The notes beneath the pieces are model-generated. The model did not search any database. It was given only the letters and a program-made list of their open reading frames with translations, and had not been told where the DNA came from. From NCBI GenBank assembly GCA_023375785.1, contig SZWC01000098.1, positions 567,871 through 631,870 on the forward strand: a DNA stretch of 64,000 nucleotides, given 5' to 3'. Position 1 is the first letter of the stretch. Every line of letters begins with the position of its first letter. Positions 1 through 13,100 of the stretch are shown piece by piece. The translations under genes and the position numbers were made by a program. This DNA comes from Penium margaritaceum (taxonomy: Eukaryota; Streptophyta; Zygnematophyceae; Desmidiales; Peniaceae).

Positions 1-199
1 GCGTGTAAGTGCGTGTAAGTGTGTGTAAGTACGTGTAAGTATGTGTAAGTGCAAGTAAGTGTGTGTAAGTACGTGTAAGTGTGTGTAAGCGCGTGTAAGT
101 ACGTGTAAGTGCGTGTAAGTGCGTGTAAGCATGTGTTAGTTTGTGTAAGTGAATGTAAGTTTGTGTAAGTATGTGTAAGTGTGTGTAAGTGCGTGTAAT

Positions 200-3100
200 A
201 GCATGTAAGTACGTATAAGTGTGTGTAAGTGCGTGTAAGTGCGTGTAAGTGCGTGTAAATGTGTGTAAATGCTTGTAAGTGCGTGTATGTGTATGTTAGT
301 ACGTGTAAGTTTGTGTAAGAGCGTGTAAGTGCGTGTAAGTGCAGTTTCAGTTTGTACAAGTGAGTGTATGTGCGTGGAAGTATGCAAACGTTCGTGTAAG
401 TACGCGTCAGTACGTGTAAGTGCGTGTAAGTGAGTGTGAGTGCGTGTACGTTTGTGTATGTGCGGTTTAAGTTTGTGTAAGTGCGTGTAAGTGTGTGTAA
501 GTGCGTGTATGTGCGTGTAAGTGCGTAAAAGTGCATGTAAGTGTGTGTAAGTGTGTGTAAGTATGTGTAAGTACATGTTAATGCGTGTTAGTGCATGTAA
601 GTGCGTGTAAGTTTGTGTAAGTACGTGTAAGTGCCTGTAAGTGTGTGTATGTATGTGTAAGTGCGTGTAGCTACATGCAAGTGCGTGTAAGTGCATGCAA
701 GTGTGTGTAAGTTGGTGTAAGTGCGTGTAAGTTCGTGTAAGTGTGTGTAAGTGCATGTAAGTGTGTGTAAGAGCGTGTAAGTGCGTGTAAGAGTGTGTAA
801 GGTCGTGTACGTGCGTGTAAGTGTGTATAAGTGCGTGTAAGTTTGTGTAAGTGCATGTAAGTGCGTGTAAGTGTGTGTAAGTGCATGTAGGTACGTGTAA
901 GTGCGTGTGAGTGAATGTAAGTTTGTGTACATGCATGTAAGTAGGTATAAGAGTGTGTAAGTATGTGGAAGTTTATGTAAGTGTGTGTAAGTACTTGTAA
1001 GTGCGTGTAAGTGCATGTAAGTACATATAAGTGTGTGTAAGTGCTTGTAAATGCATGTAAGTTTGTGTAAGTACGTGTAAGTGAGTATAAGTGTGTGTAT
1101 GTTTGTGTAAGTGTGTACAAGTGTGTGTAAGTGTGTGTAAGTGCGTGTAAGTTTGTGTAAGTCTGTGTAAGTGCATGTAAGTACGTGTAAATGTGTGTAA
1201 ATACATGTTCGTTTATGTAAGTAGGTGTAAGTGCGTGTCAGTGCGTGTAAGTGCGTGTAAGTGCGTGTAAGTGCATGCAAGTACATGTACGTGCGTGTAA
1301 GTACATGTACGTGCGTGTAAGTACGCTTAAGTGCATGTAAGTGCGTGAAAGTGTGTGTAAGTATGTATAAGTGCGTGTAAATGCGTGTAAGTACGTGTAA
1401 CTGCATGTATGTGCGTGTAAGTGCGTGTTAGTGCATGTAACTGCGTGTACGTTTGTGTAAGTATGTGTAAGTACGTGTAACTACGTGTAAGTGCAAGTAA
1501 GTGCATGTTAAGTGCGTGTAAGTACGTGTAAGTACGTGTTAGTGTGTGTAAGTGCGTGTAAGTGCATGTAAGTGTGTGTAAGTGCATGTAAGTGCGTGTA
1601 AGTGCGTGTAAGTATGTGTAAGTGCGTGTAAGTGCGTGTTAGTATGTGTAAGTTCGTGTAAGTGCGTGTAAGTGCGTGTAAGTACGTGTAAGTGCGTGTA
1701 ACTACGTGTAAGTAAGGGTAAGTGCATGTAAGTACGTGTAAGTTCATTTAAGCAAGTGTGAGTGCGTGTAAGTGCATGTAAGTACGTATAAATTCATGTA
1801 AGTGCATATAAGTGTGTGTAAGTGTGTGTAAGTCCGTGTAAGTGCGTGTAAGTTTTTGTGAGTGTGTGTAAGTGCGTGTAAGTACGTGTACGTGTGTATA
1901 AGTGCTTGTAAGTGCGTGTAAGTGCTTGTGTGTGCGTGTGTGCGTGAAAGTGCTTATAAGTACGTGTAAGTTCGTGTAAGTGCTTGTAAGTTCGTTTGAG
2001 TGTGTGAAAGTGCATGTAAGTACGTGTAAGTGCATGCAAGTGCGTGTAAGTGCGTGTTAGTGCGTATAAGTACGTGCAAGTATGTGTCAGTGCAAGCAAG
2101 TGCGTGTAAGTGCATGTAAGTGCGTGTACGCACGTGTAAGTACGTGTAAGTGTGTGTAAGTGCGTGTAAGTACGTGTTAGTTTGTGTAAGTGAATGTAAG
2201 TTTGTGTAAGTGTGTGTAAGTGCGTGTAAGTGCATGTAATTGTAAGTAGGTGCGTCTAAGTGCGTGTAAGTCTGTGTATGCTTGTGTAAGTGCGTGTAAG
2301 TACGTGTAAGTGCGTGTAAGTATGTGTAAGTGTGTGTACGTGCATTTAAGTACGTGTAAGTGCATGTAAATGCATGTAAGTTAGTGTAAGTGGGTGTAAG
2401 TGTGTGTCAGTGCGTGTAAGTGTGTATAAGTGCGTGTAAGTGTGTGCAAGTGCATGTACGTGCGTTTAAGTGCATGTACGTACGTGTAAGTGTGCTTAAG
2501 TGCGTGTAACTACGTGTAAGTGTGTGCAAGTACGTATAAGTGTGTGTAAGTACATGTAAGTGCATGTAAGTGTGTGTAAGTGCAAGTAAGTGCATGTAAG
2601 TACGTGTAAGTGCAAGTAAGTGCGTGGAAGTGCGTGAAAGTATGTGTAAGTACGTGTAAGTGCGTATAAGTGCGTATACGGGCATGTAAGTGCATGTAAG
2701 TGCGTGTAAGTACGTGTAAGTATGTGTAAGTGCGTGTAAGTGCGTGTAAGTACGTATAAATTTGTGTAAGTGTGTGTAAGTGCGTGTAAGTGCATGTAAG
2801 TGCATGTAAGTACGTGTAAGTGTGTGTAAGTGTGAGTAAGTGCGTGTAAGTGCGTGTATGTACGTGTATGTTCGTGGAAGTGCGTGTAAGTGCGTGTATG
2901 TACGTGTACATTTGTGTAAGTGCGTGTAAGTGTGTGTAAGTGTGTATAAGTCTATGTAAGTGTGTATAAGTTTGTGTGAGTGCGTGTAAGTGCGTGTAAG
3001 TACGTGTACGTGTGTATAAGTGCTTGTAAGTACGTGTAAGTGCTTGTACGTGCGTGTGTGCGTGTAAGTACGTATAAGTAAGTGTAAGTTCGTGTAAGTC

Positions 3101-5190
3101 ATGTAAGTTCGTTCAAGTGCGTGTAAGTACATGTAAGTGCGTGTAAGTGCATGGAAGTGCGTTAAAGTGCGTGTAAGTGTGTGTAAGTATGTGTAAGTGC
3201 GTGTAAGTGCGTGTAAGTGCGTGCAAGTACTTGTAAGTGCGTGTAAGTGTGTGTTAGTGCGTGTAAGTTTGTGTAAGAGCGTGTAAGTGCGTGTAAGTGC
3301 AGTTTCAGTTTGTACAAGTGAGTGTATGTACGTGGAAGTATGCGTACGTTTGTATAGGTACACGTCAGTACCTGTAAGTGCGTGGAAGTGAGTGTGAGTG
3401 CGTGTAAGTTAGTGTAAGTGCGGTTTAAGTTGGTGTAAGTTCGTTTAAGTGTGTGTAAGTGCGTGTAAGTGCGTGTAAGTGCGTGTAAGTGCGTGTAAGT
3501 GTGTGTAAGTACGTGTAAGTATGTGTAAGTACATGTAAATGCGTGTTAGTGCATGTAAGTGCGTGTAAGTTTGTGTAAGTGCGTGTAAGTGCCTGTAAGT
3601 GTGTGTATGTATGTGTAAGTGCGTGTAGCTACATGTAAGTGCGTGTAAGTGCATGCAAGTGCGTGTAAGTTGGTATAAGTGCATGTAAGTTCGTATAAGT
3701 GTGTAAAAGTGCATGTAAGTGTGTGTAAGAGCGTGTAAGTGCGTGTAAGAGCATGTAAGGTCGTGTAAGTGCGTGTAAGTGTGTATAAGTGCGTGTAAGT
3801 TCGTGTAAGTTCATGTAAGTGTATGTAAGTGTGTGTAAGTGCATGTAGGTACGTGTAAGTGCGTGTGAGTGTATGTAAGTTTGTGTACGTGCATGTAAGT
3901 AGGTATAAGAGTATGTAAGTATGTGTAAGTGCATGTAAGTGCGTGTAAGTATGTGTATGTGCGTGTAAGTGCATGTAAGTACGTATAAGTGCGTGTAAGT
4001 GCTTGTAAATGCATGTAAGTTTGTGTAAGTATGTGTAAGTGCGTGCAAGTGTGTGTATGTTTGTGTAAGTGCGTACAAGTGCGTGTAAGTGCGTGTAAGT
4101 AATTGTAAGTTTGTGTAAGTCTGTGTAAGTGCTTGTAAGTGCGTGTAAGTGCGTGTAAATGCATGTAAGTTTATGTAAGTGGGTGTAAGTGCGTGTCAGT
4201 GCGTGTAAGTGCGTGTACGTGCGTGTAAGTGCATGCAAGTGCATGTACGTGCGTGTAAGTGCATGTACGTACGTGTAAGTATGCTTAAGTGCATGTAAGT
4301 GTGTGAACGTGTGTGCAAGTGCGTATAAGTGCGTGTAGATGCGTGTAAATACGTGTAAGTGTGTGTATGTGCGTGTAAGTGCGTGTAAGTGCATGTAAGT
4401 GCGTGTATGTTTGTGTAAGTATGTGTAACTACGTGTAACTACGTGTAAGTGCAAGTAAGTGCATGTTAAGTGCGTGTAAGTACGTGTAAGTATGTGTAAG
4501 TGTGTGTAAGTATGTGTAAGTGCATGTAAGTGCGTGTAAGTGCATGTAAGTGCGTGTAAGTACGTGTAAGTATGTGTAAGTGCGTGTAAGTGCGAGTTAG
4601 TATGTGTTAGTTTGTGTAAGTGCGTGTAAGTGCATGTAAGTATGTGTAAGTGCGTGCAAGTACGTGTAAGTAAGTGTAAGTGCGTGTAAGTACGTGTAAG
4701 TTCGTGTAAGTAAGTGTAAGTGCGTGTAAGTGCATGTAAGTACGTGTAAGTTCAGGTAAGTGCATGTCAGTGTGTGTAAGTGTGTGTAAGTCCGTGTAAG
4801 TGCGTGTAAGTTTTTGTGAGTGTGTGTAAGTGCGTGTAAGTACGTGTACGTGTGTATAAGTGCTTGTAAGTGCGTGTAAGTGCTTGTTCGTGCGTGTGTG
4901 CGTGTAAGTGCTTATAAGTACGTGTAAGTTCGTGTAAGTGCTTGTAAGTTCGTTTAAGTGCGTGAAAGTGCATGTAAGTACGTGTAAGTGCATGCAAGTG
5001 CGTGTAAGTGCGTGTTAGTGCATATAAGTACGTGCAAGTATGTGTAAGTGCAAGTAAGTGCGTGTAAGTGCGTGTAAGTGAGTGTAAGCACATGTAAGTA
5101 CGTGTAAGTGCGTGTAAGTGCGTGTAAGTAAGTGTTAGTTAGTGTAAGTGAATGTAAGTTCGTGTAAGTGCGTGTAAGTGCGTGTAAGTA
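200..5190 (+). repeat. Higher-order repeat, 2,958-bp period (two copies)
   Basis: Rare marker units recur at a constant offset of 2,958 bp. Examples are the GCAGTTTCAG marker at 341 and 3,299, GTGCGGTTTAA at 460 and 3,418, the TAGCTACATG marker near 669 and 3,627, GTGCAAGTAA at 1,491 and 4,449, the TGTGTGCGTGTGTGCG stretch near 1,927 and 4,885, and TGAATGTAAG at 2,191 and 5,149. About 2 kb (200-2,200 and 3,160-5,160) therefore aligns with no net indel. A shorter third relation links 150 to 2,191, and 3,299 to 5,320. This is the expected result of unequal exchange of large blocks within the array. Confidence 0.85.
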
Positions 5191-6599
5191 CGTATAACTG
5201 TGTGTAAATGCGCGTAAGTACGTGTAAGTGCCTGTAAGTGTGTGTAAGTGCTTGTAAGTGCATGTAAATGTGTGTTAGTGCGTGTAAGTTCATGTAAGAG
5301 CGTGTAAGTGTGTGTAAATGCAGTTTCAGTTCGTACAAGTTAGTGTATGTGTGTGGAAGTATGCGTAAGTTTGTGTAGTTATGTGTAAGTGCGTGTAAGT
5401 GCATGTAAGTGAGTGTGAGTGCGTGTAAGTGCGTGTAAGTGCTGTTCAAGTTCGTGTAAGTGCGTGTAAGTGTGTGTAAGTATGTGTAAGTGTTTGTAAG
5501 TACATGTAAGTGCGTGTAAGTGTGTGTAAGTGTGTGACAACATTTGTAAGTACGTGTAAATGCGTGTTAGTACATGTAAGTGCGTGTAAGTGCTCGTAAG
5601 TGCATGTAAGTTTGTATAAGTGCGTATAAGTGCATGCAAGTGCGTGTAAGTTGGTGTAAGTGCGTGTAAGTTTGTGTAAGTGTGTGTAAGTGTGTGTAAG
5701 TGCAAATAAGAGCGTGTAAGTGGTTGTAAGAGCGTGTAAGTGCGTGTAAGAGCGTATAAGGTCATGTAAGTGCGTGTAAGTGTGTGTAAGTGCGTGTACG
5801 TTTGTGTAAGTACGTGTAAGTGTGTGTAAGTGTGTGTAAGTACATGTAGGTACGTGTAAGTGCGTGTAAGTACATGTAAGTTCGTATACGTGCATGTAAG
5901 TAGGTATAAGTGCGTGTAAGTATGTGTAAGTGCGTAAAAGTACGTGTAAGTGTGTGTTAGCGCGTGAAAGTGCGTGTAAGTTTTTGTAAGTTTGTGTAAG
6001 TGTGTGTAAGTGCATGTAAGTGCGTGTATGTGTATGTATGTGCATGTAAATACATGTAAGTTTGTGTAAGTGCATGTAAGTGCGTGTAAGTGCGTGTAAG
6101 TGCATCTAAGTGCGTGTAAGTGCGTGTAAGTGCGTGTACATACGTGTACATGCGTGTAAGTGTGTGTACGTGCGTGTAAGTGCGCTTAAGTACGTGTAAG
6201 TACGTGTATGTGTGTACAAGTACGTGTAAGTGTGTGTAAGTGTGTGTAAGTGCGTGTAAGTTCATGTAAGTGCGTGTAAGTTTGTGTAAGTGCGTGTTTG
6301 TGTGTGTAAGTACGTATAAGTACGTGTAAGTACGTGCAAGTACATGTAGGTGTAAGTGAGTGCATGTAAGTGTGTGTAAGTGTGTGTAAGTGCGTGTAAG
6401 TACGTGTAAGTGTGTGTAAGTACGCGTAAGTATGTGTAAGTGCGTGTAAGTGCCTGTAAGTGCGTGTAAGTGCGTAAAAGTGCATGTAAGTTCATGTAAG
6501 TACGTGTACGTTTGTGTATGTGCGCGCAAGTATGTGCAAGTGCATGTAAGTATGTCTAAGTGCGTGTAAGTATGTGTAAGTGCGTGTAAGTGTGTGAGA

Positions 6600-8500
6600 G
6601 TGCGTATAAGTACGTGTAAGTGCGTGTACGTGTTTGTAAGTGCGTGTAAATGCGTGTTGGTGCATGTAAGTACATGTAAGTGCGTATAAGTGTGTGTAAG
6701 TGCAGATTAAGTTCGTACAAGTGAGTGTATGTGCCTGTAAGTACGTGTAAGTTCGTGTAAGTGTATGTAAGTGCATGTAAATACGTGTACATGAATGTAA
6801 GTGCGTGTAAGTGCATGTAAGTGTGGTTTAATTTTGTGAATGTGCATGAAAGTTCGTGTAAATATGTGTAAGTACGTGTAAATACATGTTAGTGCATGTA
6901 AGTGCGTGTAAGTGCGTGTAAGTGCGTGTACGTTTGTGTAAGTGTGTGTAAGTGTGTATAAGTATGTGTAAGTGTGCGTAAGTGCGTGAACGTACGTGGA
7001 CTTGAGTGTAAGTATGTATGAGTTGGTGTAAGTGCGTGTAAGTTTGTGTAAGTGCGTGTAAGTGTGTGTAAGTGCGTGCAAGTGCGTTTATGTGTGTGTA
7101 AGTGCCTGTAAGAACGTGTAAGTGCGTCTTAGTGTGTGTAAGTTCGTGTAAGTGCGTGAAAGTGTGTGTAAGTGTGTGTAATTGCGTGTAGGTACGTGTA
7201 AGTACGTGTAAGTGCGTGTATGTGCGTGTAAGTGCGTGTATGTACGTGTAAGTGTGTGTAAGTATGTGTTAGTAGGTTTAAGTGTGTGAAAGTGCATGTA
7301 AGTGCGTGTAAGTGCCTGTAAGTTTGTGTAAGTTTGTGTAAGTGCATGTAAGTGCATGTAAGTGCATGTAAGTACGTGTAAGTGCGTGTAAATGTGTGCA
7401 AGTTTGTGTAAGTGTGTGTAAGTGCGTGTCAGTACGTGTAAGAATTTGTAAGTGCGTGCACGTGCGTGCAAGTGCATGTACGTGCGTGTAAGTGCATGTA
7501 CGTGTGTGTAAGTGTACTTAAGTGCGTGTAAGTGTGTGTAAGTGTGTGCAAGTGCGTGTAAGTGCGTGTAAGTGCGTGTAAGCATGTGTAAGTGCGTGTA
7601 AGTACGTATACGTTCGTGTAAGTACGTCTAAGTACGTGTAAGTACGTGTAAGTGCAAGTAAGTACGTGCTAAGTGCGTGTAAGTGCGTGTAAGTGCGTGT
7701 AAGTACATGTAAGTGCGTGTAAGTACGTCTAACTGCATGTAAGTGCATGTAAGTGTGTGTAAGTGTGTGTAAGTATGTGTAGGTGCGTGTAATTGCGCGT
7801 AAGTACGTGTAAGTGCATCTAAGTGCGTGTAAGTACATGTAAGTGCGTGTAAGTACGTGTAAGTGTGTATAAGTGCGTGTAAGTGCGTGTAAGTGCAGAT
7901 TAAGTTCGTACAAGTGAGTGTATGTGCCTGTAAGTACGTGTAAGTTTGTGTAAGTGTGTGTAAGTGTGTGTAAGTGCGTGTACATGAATGTAAGTGCGTG
8001 TAAGTGCGTGTAAGTGCGGTTTACGTTTGTGAATGTGCATGTAAGTTTGTGTATGTGTAAGTGCTTGTAAGTACATGTAAGTGCGTGTAAGTACGTGTTA
8101 GTGTGTGTAAGTGCGTGTAAGTACTTGTAAGGGCGTGTAAATACATGTTAGTGCATGTAAGTGCGTGTAAGTGCGTGTAACTGCGTATACGTTTGTGTAA
8201 TTGTGTGTAAGTGCGTATAAGTACGTGTAAGTGTGCGCAAGTGCGTGAACGTACGTGTACTTGAGTGTAAGTACGTATAAGTTGGTGTAAGTGCGTGTAA
8301 GTTTGTGTAAGTGCGTGTAAGTGTGTGTAAGTGCGTGCAAGTGCGTGTATGTGCGTGTAAGTGCCTGTAAGAACGTGTAAGTGTGTCTAAGTGCGTGTAA
8401 GTTCGTGTAAGTGCATGTAAGTGTGTATAAGTGCATGGAATTGCGTGTAGGTACGTGCAAGTGTGTGTAAGTGTGTGTATGTGTGTGTAAGTGCGTGTAA
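6600..8500 (+). repeat. Higher-order repeat, about 1.2-kb period
   Basis: The marker TGCAGATTAAG occurs at 6,701 and 7,894, and the marker TGYGGTTTA followed by TTTGTGAATGTGCATG occurs at 6,822 and 8,015, both 1,193 bp apart. Further on, the GTTGGTGTAAG marker (7,022 and 8,281) and the GAACGTGTAAG marker (7,112 and 8,371) are 1,259 bp apart. The second copy has therefore gained about 66 bp. This is a separate block size from the 2,958-bp domain to its left. Confidence 0.75.
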
Positions 8501-10199
8501 GTGCGTGTAAGTATGTGTAAGTGTGTGTAAGTACGTGTAAGTGCGTGTAAGTGGGTGTAAGTGTGTGTAAGTGTGTGTAAGTATGTGTTGGTGCGTGTAA
8601 TTGTGTGCAAGTACAGGAATTACGTTAAAGTGCGTGTAAGTGCGTGTAAGTACGTGTAAGTGCGTGGAAGTGTGTGTAAGTCCGTGTAAGTGCGTGTAAG
8701 TTTGTGTGAGTACGTGTAAGTGCGTGTAATTACCTGTACGTGTGTGTAAGTGCTTGTAAATGCGTGTAAGTGCGTGTACATACGTGTGTGTGTGTAAGTA
8801 CGTATAAGTACGTGTACGTTTGTGTAAGTGTGTGTAAGCTCGTTTAAGTAGGTGAAAGTACCTGTAAGTGCGTGTAAGTACGTGTTAGTATGTGTAAGTG
8901 CAAGTAAGTGCGTGTAAGTGCGTGTAACTGCATGTAAGCACGTGTAAGTACGTATACGTGTGTGTAAGTACGCGTAAGTGCGTGTAAGTACGCATGAGAG
9001 CGTGTAAGTGCGTGTAAGTGCATGTAAGTGCATGTAAGTGCGTGTAAGTGCTTGTAAGTGCGTGTAAACATGTTTTAGTACGTGTGAGTTTGTGTAAGAG
9101 CGTGTAAGTGCATGTAAGTGCGTGTAAGTGCGTGTAAGTGCGTGTAAGTGTGAGTAAGTATAAGTACGTGTAAGTGCAGTTTACGTTTGTGTAAGTGCGT
9201 GTAAGTATGTGTTAGTGTGTGTAAGTGTGTATAAGTGTGTGTAAGTGTGTGTAAGTGAGTGTAAGTGCATGCAAGTACGTGTATGTTGGTGTAAGTGCAT
9301 GTAAGTTTGTGTAAGTGTGTGTAAGTGCGTGTACGTGCATGTGAGTACGTGTAAGTACGTGCAAGAGCGTGTAAGTACATGTAAAAGCGTGTCAGTACGT
9401 GTAAGTGCGTGTAAGTGCGTGTAAGTGCGTGTAAGTGCGTGTAAATGGTGTAAGTGCGTGTAAGGTTGTGTAAGTGCGTGTAAGTGTGTGTAAGTTCATG
9501 TAAGTATGTGTAAGTGCGTGTAAGTGCGTGTAAGTACATGAAGGTACCTGTAAGTACGTGTAAGTACGTGTAAGTTTGTGTATGTGCGTGTAAGTACGTA
9601 TACGTATGTATAAGTATGTGTAAGTATGTGTAAGTGTGTGTAAGTGCGTGTAAGTGCGCGTAACTGTGCGTAAGTTTGTGTAAGTTTGTGTAAGTGCGTG
9701 TAAGTACATTTAAGTGCCTCTAAGTGCGTGTAAGTACGTGGAAGTGTGTGTAAGTGCGTATAAGTGCATGTAAGTGCGTGTAAGTGTGCTTAAGTGCGCG
9801 TACGTGTGTGTAAGTGCGTGTACATATGTGTAAGTGTGCTTAAGTGCGTGTAAGTACGTGTAAGTGTGTGCAAGTGTGTGTAAGTGTGTGTAAGTGTGTG
9901 TAAGTGTGTGTAAGTGCGTGTAAGTGCGTGTAAGTTTGTGTAAGTGCGTGTATGTACATGTAGGTACGTATAAGTACGTGTAAGTATGTGCAAGTACGTG
10001 TAAGTGCAAGTAAGTGAGTGTGAGTGCGTGTAAGTGCATGTAAGTACGTGTAAGTGTGTATAAGTACGTATAAGTGCGTGTAAGTGTGTATAAGTGCTTG
10101 TTAGTGTGTGTACGTATTTGTAAGTGCGTGTAAGTGCTTGTAAGTACGTGTAAGTTCGTGTAAGTGGGTGCAAGTACATGTAAGTGCATGTAAGTGCAT

Positions 10200-13100
10200 G
10201 TAAGTGTGGTTTAACTTCGTGTAAGTGCGGTTTAAGTTCGTGTAAGTGCGTGTAAGTGCGTGTTAGTATGTGTAAGTGCGTTTAAGTGCGTGTAAGTGCA
10301 TGTAATTGCGTGTAAGTGCCTATAAGTGCTTGCAAGTGCGTGTAAATGTGTGTGAGTGCATGTAAGTGCGTGTAAGTGCGTGTAAGTGCATGTAAGTTTG
10401 TGTAAGTGCGTGTACGTGCGTGTTAGTACATGTAAGTTGGTGTAAGTGTGTGTAAGTTCCTGTAAGTGCATGTAAGTGCGTAGAAGTGTGTGCAAGTACG
10501 TGTAAGCGCGTGTAAGTGCCTGTAAGTCCATGTAAGTGCGTCTAAGTATATGTAAGTTCGTGTAAGAGTGTCCAAGTGCGTATAAGTGCGTGTAAGTACG
10601 TGTAAATGCGTGTAAGTACGTGTAAGTGCGTGTAAGTTCGTGTAAGTGTGTGTAAGTGCGTGTAAGTGTGTGTAAGTATGTACAAGCATGTACAAGTACG
10701 TGTTAGTACAAGTAAGTGCGTGTAAGTGCGTGTAAGTGCGTGTAAGTATGTGTAAGTGTGTGTAAGTACGTGTAAGTGCGTGTAAGTGCGTGTAAGTGCG
10801 TGTACATGCGTGTACGTGCGTGTAAGTGCATGTAAGTACGTGTAAGTTTGTGTAAGTGGGTGCAAGTGTATGTAAGTACGTGTAAGTGCGTGTAATTGCG
10901 GTTTAAGTTCATGTAAGTAGAGTTTAAGTTGATGTAAGTGTGTGTACATGCGTGTAAGTACATGTAAGTTAGTGTAGGTATGTGTAACTTCCTGTAAGTG
11001 CGTGTAAGTGCCTGTAAGTGCGTGTAAGTGCGTGAAAGCAACATGTAAGTTCGTGTAAGTACGTGTAAGTGCGTGTAAGTACATGGAATTGCGTGTAGAT
11101 GCATATAAGTGCATGTAAGTGCGTGTATGTTTGTGTATGTGTGTGTAAGTATGTCTAAGTGCGTGTAAGTATGTGTTACTGCGTTTAAGTGCGTGTAAGT
11201 GTGTGTATGTGCGTGTAAGTACGTGTAAGTTTGTGTAAGTTTGTGTAAGTGCGTGTGAGTACATGAAAGTGCGTGTAAGTGCGTGTAAGTGTGTGTAAAT
11301 GCGTGTACGTTCATGTAAGTGTGTGTAAATGTGTGTAAGTGTGTGTAAGTGTGTATAAGTACGTGTAAGTACGTGTAAGTGTGTGCAAGTGCATGTATGT
11401 GCGTGTACGTGCGTGTAAGTGTGCTTAAGTACGTGTAAGTACGTGTAAGTGCGTGTAAGTGCGTTTAAGTATGTGTAAGTTCGTGTAAGTACGTATGCAT
11501 ACGTGTAAGTATGTGTAAGTGCAACTAAGTGCGTGTTAACTACGTGTAAGTGCGTGTAAGTGGGTATAAGTACGTGTAAGAGAGTGTAAGTGCGTGTACG
11601 TGCGTGTAAGTACGTGTAAGTGCGTGTAAGTGTGTGTAATCATGTGTAAGTACGTGTAAGTGTGTGTAAGTACGTGTAAGTGCGTGTAAGTGGGTGTAAG
11701 TGCGTGTAAGTACATGTAATGTGGGTGTAAGTGCGTGCAAGTACGTGTAAGTGCATGTAAGTGCGTGTAAGTGCGGTTTAAGTTCGTGTAAGTTCGATTT
11801 AAGTTCATGTAAGTGTGTGTAAGTGCGTGTTAGTATGTGTAAGTGCGTCTAAGTGCATGTAAGTGTGTGTGAGTGCGTGTAAGTGCGTGTAAGTGCTTGT
11901 AAGTGTGTGTAAATGTGTGTTAGTGCATGTAAGTGGGTGTAAGTGCGTGTAAGTGCGTGTATGTTTGTATAAGTGTGTGTAAATGTGTGTAAGTGCGTGT
12001 ACGTGCGTGTAAGTGCGTGTAAGTGCGTGTACGTGCGTGTACATTCTTGTAAGTACATGTAAGTTGGTGTAAGTGCGTGTATGTTTGTGTAAGTACGTGT
12101 AAGTGCCTGCAAGTGCGTGCAAGTGCATGTAAGTGCGCATAAGTGCTTGTAAGTGCGTGTAAGTGCGTGTAAGTACATGTAAGTTTGTGTAAGTGCGTGT
12201 AAGTGTGTGTATGTGCATATAGGTACGTGTAGGTGTGTGTAAGTGCGTGTAAGTGCGTTTATGTTTGTATAAGTGCGTATAAGTACGTGTTAGTGCGTGT
12301 AAGTATGTGTAAGTACGTTTATGTGCGTGTAAGTGCGTGTAATTGCATGTAAGTTCGTATAAGTGCTATAAGTGCGTGTAAGTACGTGTAGGTACGTGTA
12401 GGTGTGTGTAAGTTCGTGTAAGTGCGTGAATGTTTGTATAAGTGCGTATAAGTATGTGTAAGTGCGTGTAAGTATGTGTAAGTACCTTTATGTACGTATA
12501 AGTGTGTGTAAGTGGGTGTATGTGCGTGTAAGTGTGTGTAAGTAAGTGTAAGTACAAATAAGTGTGTGTAAGTGCGTGGAAGTGCGTGTAAGTGCGTGTA
12601 AGTAAGTGTAAGTGTGTGTAAGTACTTGTAAGTGCGTGTAAGTGCATGTCAATGGGTATAGGTACGTGTAAGTTTGTGTAAGTACGTGTACATGCGTGTA
12701 CGTGCGTATAAGTGCATGTAAGTTTGTGTAAGTACTTGTTCGTGTAAGTGCGTGCAAGTGCGTGTAAGTGCGTGGAAGTGCGTGTAAGTGCGGTTTAAGT
12801 TCGTGTAAGTATGGTTTAAGTTTGTGTAAGTGCGTGTAAGTGCGTGATAGCATGTGAAAGTGAGTGTAAGTGTGTGTAAGTGCGTATAAGTGTGTGTAAA
12901 TGTGTGTTAGTGCATGTAAGTGAGTGTAAGTGTGTGTAAGTGCATGTAAGTTTGTGTAAGTGCATGTAAGTAAGTGTAAGTGTGTGTAAGTGCATGTAAG
13001 TGCGTGTAAGTGCATGTAACTGCATGTAGGTATGTGTAAGTTTGTGTAAATGCGTGCAAGATTGTGTATGTGCGTGTAAGTGTGTGTAAGTGCATGTAAG